From positions 1-37,033 of the forward strand of contig JAICQL010000058.1 in assembly GCA_025937895.1 (NCBI GenBank): DNA of 37,033 bases. The letters are read 5' to 3'. Shown piece by piece: positions 29,841 to 37,033 of this stretch (positions within the stretch are counted from its first letter, which is position 1; every line of letters begins with the position of its first letter). The notes below the pieces were generated by a model. The model was not told the DNA's origin, did no database searches, and saw only the letters and a list, made by a program, of their open reading frames with translations. The DNA is from Polyangiaceae bacterium. Its GTDB lineage: Bacteria > Myxococcota_A > Polyangia > Polyangiales > Polyangiaceae. The translations under genes and the position numbers were made by a program.

Positions 29841-32800
29841 AGCCCTCTCCGCGTGACCGGGGTGAGCCCGGCGCGAGCGCCATCGGGCCGCCAGCGCAGC
29901 TGCGCATAGCCGGGGTCACTCGCCAGCCGCACCAGATCGGAGGCTGCGGCCGAGCGCGCGCACAGGCGTGCCAGCCCCTCGGGCCCCTTGAGCACGGCCG
30001 CGTCGATGCCCTCCTCCGCGATCACCCGTCCGAGCGCCACGCCTACCGTGCCAGCCGCAAACATGCCGGCGCGCCGGGCCGCGCGCCGGGCCGCCGCCAC
30101 GGCCAGCTCACGGGTGAGCCGCCCCTCGCGGCACCACTGCGTCATCAGCCGCTGAGTTCGCGGCGGCAGGCTCTCCCAGAGCAGCGCGGAGAGCCGCGCC
30201 GTGGACGTGAAGTTGGTCTGCGAGCTCTCGGGCGGGCCAAAGGCGGTGTGCACGGCACGAAACAGGTCATCGATCTGCTCGTACGTGGCGGCGTTGATGA
30301 TGGCGAAAGCGGGCAGGCTGCCCGCCAGCGCCGCGCCCAGCTCATAGCGGAGCTGCGGGCTATCCTCGCGCGCATCGCCGCGCACCAGCACCGAGGGCTC
30401 GCCCATCATGATCACGCTGGCTCGCAGCTCGCCCCCCACTGGCAGCTGCAGCAGCGGCGTCTGCGACGCACCCAGCAAGCGCGCTGCCGAGAAGTACGCG
30501 CGCGCCAGCGCGGACGGCTCATCCGGGCGCACCCGCCGCGCCGACTTGATGTCGCGCACGGTCTCCCACTCGAGCACGCGCCGCGTGCTCTCCCAGATCA
30601 CCTCCAGCGCGCGCGGCGGCTGGCCATCGGCCTCGTTGAACAGCAGCGCGCGCAGCAGATCACTGCGCTCGAGCTGCGCATCCAGGCGGGGCGCAGCCTC
30701 GCCGCTCTGACCGGCGCAGCCACGCAGGTGCGCCACGGCCGCCGCGTGTTGCACCTCGGCTGCGGCGGTGGCCGCGCGCTCCAGCAACTCGAGCGCCTGC
30801 GCGTCGCCGGGCTTCAGGCGCGCCAGCACCAGCGCGATGGCCCACGCCTCGCGCGGTCGGGTGCCCCCCTGTAACAGCCCCTGCAGCAGCTCGCGCCCGG
30901 CCTCGGCGGAGCCGCCCTCCAGCTTGCGCTGGAGCTCGCGCTCGTGCTCGTTCAGGGCACGGAACTCCGGCGGCTTCAGCAGCTGGCCCGAGCTCGCCGG
31001 CGCCAGCTCGGACGGAGACACGGAGCCGGCGCCCGCACCGGGGGGCGCGGCGGATCGCCCGGCGGCGGCCGGCTGTGGGCGCACCGGCGGCAGTGGCTCC
31101 AGCGGGCCCAGCCCTTGCTGCGTGCGGCGCGCGGGACGCGTGTCGTGCTCCGCTGTCTCGGGCACAGCCGGCACGAAGCGGGGGGCCGAGCCTGGCGCGG
31201 CGCTGCCCGCCTCGACGCTCGGGGGCAAGCTCGACGGCAAGCTCTCCAGCTCTGCACGCAGGCGCGCCACCGCCTCCGACAGATCGGGATCGACGGCGGC
31301 GAGCTTGAGGTAGCGCTGCGCCACGCTCAGCCGCCCGAGCCCTTGCGCGGTGAGCGCCGCCTCGAAGGCCAGCTGGCTGTGCTTGCGCAGCCCGTGTAGC
31401 TCGCCTCCGGCGAGCGCCACGTCGAAGTGCTCCAGCGCCTCTGCAGCATCGATACCCGTGGCCAGGCGCTGCGCGAGACCTGCCGCGACCAGCGGTGTGG
31501 GCCCCAGCCGCTCGCGCGCTACACGCAGCTCGGTCACGCCAGCAGCAGCTCCGTCGGCCACGTCCACTGCCTCGGCGAGCAGGAAGGCCGCCAGATCGAG
31601 CTGATCTATGCTGCTGCCACGCGGGCCGCCCTCCAGCATGGCCGCCAGGGCGTTGCGCAGTCGCTGCGCGCTGGCGCGAGCGTCGTCCAGGCTGCGCGGA
31701 CCGCGGCGGCGGTACTCGAGATAGCTCGCGAGGATCTGCGTGTCGGTGTCCTCGGGCACCCACCTGGCAGCCTCGCTCGCGCACTGACAGGCGCGCTCGT
31801 CATCGCCCAGCCGGTGCCAGAGGTTGGCCGCCTCGAGCTGCGCCGTCGCGCGCTCCTGCAGCGGCTGCTCCGTCACCATCGCCAGCTCCTCCAGCGCCCT
31901 CGCCAGGCGCGGCTCATTCTGCCCGTCGCGCTCCAGCCGCACCGCCAGCTGCGCCAGGCCCAGCGAGCGCGGCACGGTCTGAGGAGCGGCCAGCACGCGC
32001 CGTGCGGACAGCACGTCGCCGGCGTCGAGGTACAGCCGGCAAGAGCGCTCCGCGAGCTCCGCCGCCACGGGACGGGTCGATGACAGGCCGCTGGCCGTGA
32101 GCCAGGCGCCGGCAGCTGCCGCTGAGTCTCCCAGCGCCTCGCTCAGCTGCGCCAGGCGCTCGATGACGGTGCGATCCGCTGGCGACTGCTCGGCCAGGGT
32201 GGCCAGCTCATCGCGGGCTTCTTGCAGGCGCCCGAGACGCGTCTCCAGCAGCTCGCTGCGCCACAGCACCAGGCGCCGCCGCTCGCGTACCGATACGCCC
32301 AGCGCCAGGTGGCGAGCCAGCAGCTCGGCCAGCTGCTCCCAGTCTTCGCGCGCCTCACACTCCGCCTCGAGCCGGCTGAGCGCCTGCGTGTCCTCTGGAT
32401 CCACGCTCAGCCAGCGCTGCAGGATCTCGGTGGCCAGCTGCGGCTGCCCTCGCTTCTTGGCAACCTCCCAGGCTTCGTTCAGCCAGAAGCTCTGCTTGAC
32501 CCGGTCGGTGGAGCTGTCGATCAGGCGCGCCAGGATCTCCTGCCGCTGGTCGTCATCGGCGGCCGCACGCGCGGCGGCCAGCGCCTGGGTCCAGAGCGCG
32601 ACGTCACCCGGAGATTGCTCGCCCGCCTCGCGCAGCAGCGCCAGCGCGCGGGCGGGCTGCCGCTGCTCGAGCAGCTGTGTCGCCAGCGTCTGGGTGGCCA
32701 GGCTGAGCGACTCCGCGTCCAGCTCTGCCTGCCGTGCTGCCTGCAACACCTGCTCGGCCAGGCTCAGGTTGCCGCCGCTCACGGCCAGCTCCAGCAAGCG

Positions 32801-35800
32801 GGAGAGCACCTCCGGCTCCAGCTCGGGATCGAGCTGAAACGCGCCCTCCAGCGCCTCCAGCTCCGCCGCCGTGTTCTGCTGGGCCGCAGCGTGCTCGGCG
32901 CGCCCCAGCAGCAGCGCGTGCTGGGCCAGGGTTGGAAAGCGCCGCACCACGTGTGCCGGCAGGGTGAGCTGGCGGCTCTTGCGCACGGCCTGCTCGGCCT
33001 TGGCAGCCAGCGCCGCGCTCTCTGGCCCCAGCTCCAGCCGCCGCACCAGAAAGCCCGCGGCCGTGCCGTGGCGGCCGAGCGCCAGCGCCACCTCGGCGAT
33101 CAGCTCCAGCAGCCCCATGCTACCGCGCTGGCCGCCACTGGTGCCCGCCTCGGCGGCCTCCAGCCAGGCCTCTGCCGCCTGCGTCTCGGCGGCGAGCCGC
33201 GGCGCCTCGGGCAGCAGCTCGGCAAACTCGTCCGCCTCCGGATCGAGCGTGATGGCGGAGCCGATGGCCTGCAGCGCGAGCCGTGCGTCGGAGAAACAGC
33301 TCAGCGCCACCTCGGCCATCGCCAGCGCCACCCGCGAGCCCTCGATCGACTCCAGCCGCGGCAGCAGCTTGTTGATGGCGCGGCTGAAGCGCAGCAGGCC
33401 GAGCGCCTTGCCGTCCACCTGCTGGCGCGCGAGATCGGTGAAGGCGCGCTCCAGCAGCTCCACCGTCTCCGGCTCGGGCGCCGCGAGCAGCGCGCGCAGC
33501 AGCACCTCCATGCGCTGCTGCGCGCCCTCCGGGGCGCGGCCGGCAATCAGCGCCGCGCGGCGCAGCCAGTGCGCGCGCAGCTCGCCACTCTCCTGCGCCT
33601 CCGCCACCTCCTCGAGGGCGCGCGCCGCGCGCTCTGCCTCTTTCCCGCCCTGGGCCAGCCGCAGCATCAAGGTGAACGCGGCGCCCTCCGAGGGCACTGC
33701 GCGAAACGCGCTGATGGCATGCCCCAGCGCCAGGTTGTGCTCCGGTACCCGCTCGAAGAAGCGCGCTGCGCGGTAGTGCAGCGCGCGCTCGCCGTAGCTG
33801 CCGAGGGTGGCGCCGAGCGCCGCGCGATAGGCCCGCTCCACGCTGGACACGTCGCTCGCCTGCGCCGTGCTCTCGATCAGCTCCAGCGCCCAGACGTTGC
33901 CCGGCTCCGTGTCGAGCGCCAGCAAGGCGAGCTGCAGCGCGCGCCGGCGCCCGCCGCGGGCGTGCGCCACGATGGCCGCGCCCGTGAGCAGCGCCGCCAC
34001 CTGCTCGGGGGCCTCCCGGCTCTCTGCCAGCCGGCACACCTCGTCGAGCGCGCGGTCCAGGCCGAGTACCTCCACCAGATCGTGCGCGAAGTGAAACCAG
34101 CCCTGGCTGCCGCCTAGCTCCGCAGCGCGCAGCCAGACCTCCAGCGCGCGCGGCTGATCGCGCGCCAGATCCCAGAGCGCGGCCCCGTATGCGCGCAGCG
34201 CGCGCCAGCACACGTCCGCGGCGCTGCCCAGCCGCTCGTGCGCCTCTGCCAGCGCCTGCAGGCGATGAAACTCACCCTCCGCGGAGTGCGTCTCGCTGAT
34301 CGCCTCCAGCATCGAGAGCACGCGGCCCGCGTCCAGCCCCGCCGCGAGCGCCCGCACCAGCACCGCACAGGCGCGGTCCGGCTCGCCGCGCTCGCAGTGG
34401 ATCTCCGCCAGCCGCCACAGCGCGGTCTCGCTGCTGGCCCCGCCCTCCATGGCCAGGCCACGCTCGATCAGGGCGATCTCCAGCTCGACATCGCCGCTGC
34501 CCTTGGCCACGGCCTGCAGCGCGCGCTCCAGCACGGGCGGCTGTGGCCCGAATGCATCCAGCACCTTCCACGCCACCTGCGCGGCGCGGGCCTGATCGAC
34601 CTCCACCAGGCTGGTGAGCGCGTTCGCCAGCGGCTCTGCCCAGCCCTGCAGCGGGTGCGCCTGCGAGACCGTCCACTGCACCACATCGCCGAGGCGCGTG
34701 GCGTCCCCGGCCTTGGCCGCCGTGCGCAGCAGCTCGGTGGCAGCCGCGGTCTCCGCGGGGCGCAGGCCCAGCCAGCGCCCGGTCCAGACCTGCGCGGCGT
34801 ACACGTCGCCCAGCGCCTCCAGCGCAGCCACCAGACCGCGGCACTGCGCCGAGCTGGGGAAGGTGAGCGCCATGGCGCGCTCGTAGGCCACCGCCGCGAC
34901 GGGATCGCGACGGCCCGCAGCGGCCTGCGCGTAGGCCACCACGGGACGGGTGGCGCTGGGATCGGCGTGCGTGCCCACCTCCGCCGCACGCAGCGCCGCC
35001 GGCAGCTCACCCAGCAAGCGCAGATCGGCAGAGGCAACGCTGGCCAGCCACGCGCGCAGCGAGGGCGGCAAGGATACCCCGAGCTTGATCAAGCCCTCCG
35101 CGCGCAGGCGCCGATTGCCCAGCTGCGCCGCCAGCGAGACCTGCATGCCCGCTGCCGGCGCGAGCCCTCGGCCATCGTCCGCCGCCAGCACCGCCAGCGA
35201 GCCCTGCAGGTTGCCGGCGCGGCGCTCCAGCCGTGCCAGGCCCAGCAAGCCACGCAGCGCCGCTCCCGGCTCGTTCGCGGCGACCAGATCGCGCGTCCAC
35301 AGCCGCGACAGGCCATCCTTGTCGCCCAGGCGCGAAGCCAGCGTCTCCAGCAGCCGCCGCCAGCGCTGCTCTTCGGGGCGGCGCATCACGAGCTCCAGCA
35401 GCACGTCGCGATATTGCTCGGCGCGATCCGGACGCCCGCGCAAGGAGCTGGCGATCTGCCGCAACACACTCACGCGGTGATCGCCCTGCAAGCGCTCCAG
35501 CTCGGACAGCGCTGCCTCCAGCGCGCTCTCCGCGGCGGCGGCGGGCCCGAGCAGCGCCTGCAGGCGCTCGCGCAGCGGCGCCGAGTCGGGCGTGTGGCGC
35601 AGCGACACGTTCACGCACCACAGGCCGAGCCCCGGATCGTCGAGCCGCTCGCGTGCCAGCTGCTCCAGCTCACGCAGGCAATCCAGCCCCGCCGGCGTGC
35701 CCGCATCAGCGCCGGAGCCCACCCGGATCAGCGCCTCGACCAGCGGCGTGTAATCACCGGTGGTGCTGGCGTAGTGGCGCAGCGCCTCGCGCGCCGCATC

Positions 35801-37033
35801 GCTCGCCGGATCGGCCACCACGGCCAGCAGCCACGGCTCCAGTGCGCGCTCGGTGCTGCCGATGTTGCGCTCCAGCAAGCTGCCGAGCTGCAGGTAACAG
35901 CGGCTGGCCAGCGCCCCTCGCGCCGCCTCTGCCGCCAGCTCGAGCCGCGCTGCCAGCAGTTCCGACAGGCCAAGCCGGGCCAGCAGGCGCTCGAACACAC
36001 CCTCCTCGGCGCCACTCGAGGGCGGCGGCGTGCTGCCCCCGTCGCTGCTCCAGCTCAGCGGCTCCAGCCCCGCGAGCAGACTCTTGGCGTCGATCACCGC
36101 GTCCAGGCGTGCGTCGAGGGCAGCCGCCAGGGCGGCCTCGAACTGGCCCGCTTCCAGCGCGGCGTCCAGCCGCCGGCGATGAACGGCGCAGCCCTCGCTC
36201 TCCTGCCCTTGCTCGATCAGCGCGTCGGCGTGCCGGCGCCACACCTCGTCGGCGCTGCGCGGCTGCCCTCTGTCGAGCAAGGTGCCGGCGAGCGCGGCCG
36301 CCGCCGCAGCGTGCTCCGGCGCGGTATCGAAGGCGCGCAGCACGTCTTGAAACGCTGCCGCCTCGTCCCGCCGCGCGCGCCGCCGCTCGGCCCCGCGCAA
36401 ATACGCCTCTGCCGCCTGGGCCGCCGAGGCCACGCGCGGAGCCCAGCCGTGTACGGTGGCCTGCAGCTCGTGGATCAGCGGGTCATCGGGATCGTAAGCA
36501 GCCGCCTCGCGCAGCGCGGCCAGCGCTCGCTCCGCGTCACCGAGCCGTGACCAGTACAGCGCGATGCGCATCGACAGCCGCGCGCGATCGAGCCCCGGCG
36601 ACTCGAGCAGCGGCAGCAACATGCCGACCCCCAGCTCGGTCTGCCCCAGCTGGCAATGCCAGGCTGCCAGATCCGTGCGCAGCCCGTCTTCACCCAGCAG
36701 CACCGCGCGGCGTGCCAGGCGCACGGCGATGTCCAGCTCGCTGCGCCGGCGCACCAGCGCGCGCGCCAGCGCGGCGGCGACCAGACGCTCGCGCTCGACG
36801 TCGCGCTTGCGCTCTGCACGACGCAGCTGGGCGCGCAGCGCAGGCACCTCGGCGCGCGCTTCACGCCAGCGCGGCAGCGGAGGCTGCGGGCTGGCGCCGC
36901 GCAGGCGCGGTACTCCTGGCGTGAGCCCGGTGATGCTGGCGGGTCGCACGTCTTGCAGCGCCTCGCGAGTCGCAACATCGGCCTCCTGGCTGGAGGTGTC
37001 CCCCGTTGCCGCCTCGACTCTCGAGGGGAAGAC
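29837..37033 (-). CDS. Giant TPR-repeat protein, open to the right edge of the window
   Basis: At least 2398 residues. The frame has no stop between 36949 (a GTG) and the window edge, so the true start may lie outside. Almost all of the protein up to about residue 1950 is helical repeats of the TPR type, e.g. ALYWSRLGDAERALAALREA followed by AYDPDDP. A Pro/Ala/Ser-rich linker lies near 1970-2050, then more repeats, then a C-terminal ~250-residue domain with SARRVRPDEPSALARAYFSA, LPVGGELRASVIMMGEPSVL, YELGAALAGSLPAFAIINAA and LFRAVHTAFGPPESSQT. I do not know that domain; it faintly recalls a degenerate M48-type peptidase fold. Its stop overlaps the small lipoprotein gene. A scaffolding role is likely. 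Confidence 0.85.
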   Translation of the reverse strand, partial: VFPSRVEAATGDTSSQEADVATREALQDVRPASITGLTPGVPRLRGASPQPPLPRWREARAEVPALRAQLRRAERKRDVERERLVAAALARALVRRRSELDIAVRLARRAVLLGEDGLRTDLAAWHCQLGQTELGVGMLLPLLESPGLDRARLSMRIALYWSRLGDAERALAALREAAAYDPDDPLIHELQATVHGWAPRVASAAQAAEAYLRGAERRRARRDEAAAFQDVLRAFDTAPEHAAAAAALAGTLLDRGQPRSADEVWRRHADALIEQGQESEGCAVHRRRLDAALEAGQFEAALAAALDARLDAVIDAKSLLAGLEPLSWSSDGGSTPPPSSGAEEGVFERLLARLGLSELLAARLELAAEAARGALASRCYLQLGSLLERNIGSTERALEPWLLAVVADPASDAAREALRHYASTTGDYTPLVEALIRVGSGADAGTPAGLDCLRELEQLARERLDDPGLGLWCVNVSLRHTPDSAPLRERLQALLGPAAAAESALEAALSELERLQGDHRVSVLRQIASSLRGRPDRAEQYRDVLLELVMRRPEEQRWRRLLETLASRLGDKDGLSRLWTRDLVAANEPGAALRGLLGLARLERRAGNLQGSLAVLAADDGRGLAPAAGMQVSLAAQLGNRRLRAEGLIKLGVSLPPSLRAWLASVASADLRLLGELPAALRAAEVGTHADPSATRPVVAYAQAAAGRRDPVAAVAYERAMALTFPSSAQCRGLVAALEALGDVYAAQVWTGRWLGLRPAETAAATELLRTAAKAGDATRLGDVVQWTVSQAHPLQGWAEPLANALTSLVEVDQARAAQVAWKVLDAFGPQPPVLERALQAVAKGSGDVELEIALIERGLAMEGGASSETALWRLAEIHCERGEPDRACAVLVRALAAGLDAGRVLSMLEAISETHSAEGEFHRLQALAEAHERLGSAADVCWRALRAYGAALWDLARDQPRALEVWLRAAELGGSQGWFHFAHDLVEVLGLDRALDEVCRLAESREAPEQVAALLTGAAIVAHARGGRRRALQLALLALDTEPGNVWALELIESTAQASDVSSVERAYRAALGATLGSYGERALHYRAARFFERVPEHNLALGHAISAFRAVPSEGAAFTLMLRLAQGGKEAERAARALEEVAEAQESGELRAHWLRRAALIAGRAPEGAQQRMEVLLRALLAAPEPETVELLERAFTDLARQQVDGKALGLLRFSRAINKLLPRLESIEGSRVALAMAEVALSCFSDARLALQAIGSAITLDPEADEFAELLPEAPRLAAETQAAEAWLEAAEAGTSGGQRGSMGLLELIAEVALALGRHGTAAGFLVRRLELGPESAALAAKAEQAVRKSRQLTLPAHVVRRFPTLAQHALLLGRAEHAAAQQNTAAELEALEGAFQLDPELEPEVLSRLLELAVSGGNLSLAEQVLQAARQAELDAESLSLATQTLATQLLEQRQPARALALLREAGEQSPGDVALWTQALAAARAAADDDQRQEILARLIDSSTDRVKQSFWLNEAWEVAKKRGQPQLATEILQRWLSVDPEDTQALSRLEAECEAREDWEQLAELLARHLALGVSVRERRRLVLWRSELLETRLGRLQEARDELATLAEQSPADRTVIERLAQLSEALGDSAAAAGAWLTASGLSSTRPVAAELAERSCRLYLDAGDVLSARRVLAAPQTVPRSLGLAQLAVRLERDGQNEPRLARALEELAMVTEQPLQERATAQLEAANLWHRLGDDERACQCASEAARWVPEDTDTQILASYLEYRRRGPRSLDDARASAQRLRNALAAMLEGGPRGSSIDQLDLAAFLLAEAVDVADGAAAGVTELRVARERLGPTPLVAAGLAQRLATGIDAAEALEHFDVALAGGELHGLRKHSQLAFEAALTAQGLGRLSVAQRYLKLAAVDPDLSEAVARLRAELESLPSSLPPSVEAGSAAPGSAPRFVPAVPETAEHDTRPARRTQQGLGPLEPLPPVRPQPAAAGRSAAPPGAGAGSVSPSELAPASSGQLLKPPEFRALNEHERELQRKLEGGSAEAGRELLQGLLQGGTRPREAWAIALVLARLKPGDAQALELLERAATAAAEVQHAAAVAHLRGCAGQSGEAAPRLDAQLERSDLLRALLFNEADGQPPRALEVIWESTRRVLEWETVRDIKSARRVRPDEPSALARAYFSAARLLGASQTPLLQLPVGGELRASVIMMGEPSVLVRGDAREDSPQLRYELGAALAGSLPAFAIINAATYEQIDDLFRAVHTAFGPPESSQTNFTSTARLSALLWESLPPRTQRLMTQWCREGRLTRELAVAAARRAARRAGMFAAGTVGVALGRVIAEEGIDAAVLKGPEGLARLCARSAAASDLVRLASDPGYAQLRWRPDGARAGLTPVTRRGL

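Noticed and set aside
30000..36924. Several 200-770-codon plus-strand open frames opposite the giant TPR gene
   Set aside because: Low-complexity Arg/Ala/Gln translations without motifs; the minus-strand frame has consistent TPR repeats over its whole length.
1..37033. CRISPR arrays, tRNA or rRNA genes, insertion sequences, integrases and attachment sites
   Set aside because: No spaced direct repeats, cloverleaf-like segments, transposase motifs or terminal inverted repeats were recognised on reading; a dedicated RNA or repeat search could still find weak cases.

Overview
The window is about 37 kb of very GC-rich DNA in which genes are packed tightly; no gap between genes exceeds about 120 bp. 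Many neighbouring genes share the stop and start bases (ATGA, GTGA, TTGA, TGATG). The split b'/b/delta/alpha order of ATP synthase genes, the many lipoproteins with low-complexity linkers, the ECF sigma cassette, the DUF4388-like/J-domain fusion, the many two-component and chemotaxis-like parts and a giant TPR protein together suggest a myxobacterium (Myxococcota, perhaps Polyangiales or a relative). This is inferred from gene content only. I see no tRNA, rRNA, CRISPR array, insertion sequence, integrase or phage gene, so it reads as chromosomal backbone with lineage-specific content.

Layout. (1) 1-2958, minus strand: folK, then the ATP synthase genes b', b, delta and the start of alpha. The alpha subunit carries an 18-residue in-frame tandem duplication. 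(2) 2986-5829, plus strand: a 49-residue membrane microprotein resembling the N-terminus of TatA/TatB, then a long protein with a receiver-like N-terminus, a DUF4388-like middle and a J-like C-terminus without HPD. (3) 5841-11528, minus strand: a cysteine-rich VWA lipoprotein, a lipoprotein-like AGE-family sugar epimerase, pabA and pabB. (4) 11585-15813, minus strand: an overlapping cassette of a probable outer-membrane barrel protein, an ECF sigma factor, a membrane-anchored putative anti-sigma factor and two divergent paralogous lipoproteins. A linker-rich lipoprotein lies upstream (15906-17042) and a class V PLP enzyme without the desulfurase cysteine at 17128-18453.

(5) 18558-22914, plus strand: a soluble hybrid histidine kinase with a LacI-type ligand-binding sensor, a single-domain GAF protein and a JmjC/cupin_8 oxygenase-like protein. 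(6) 22924-25285: an HDOD protein (minus), then on the plus strand a pseudo-receiver/CheX fusion overlapping a CheY-like receiver. (7) 25376-37033, minus strand: a giant TPR protein that runs off the right edge, two lipoproteins, and a ClpA/ClpC-like double AAA+ ATPase whose first pore loop lacks the usual aromatic residue.

How they may work together. Energy (ATP synthase) and folate genes (folK, pabA, pabB) are the housekeeping part. The best candidates for an undescribed system are the barrel/sigma/anti-sigma/paired-lipoprotein cassette, which looks like an envelope-sensing module, and the giant-TPR/lipoprotein/Clp-like ATPase series, which looks like an envelope-linked protein-handling machine. 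Both are inferences from gene order and domain content.
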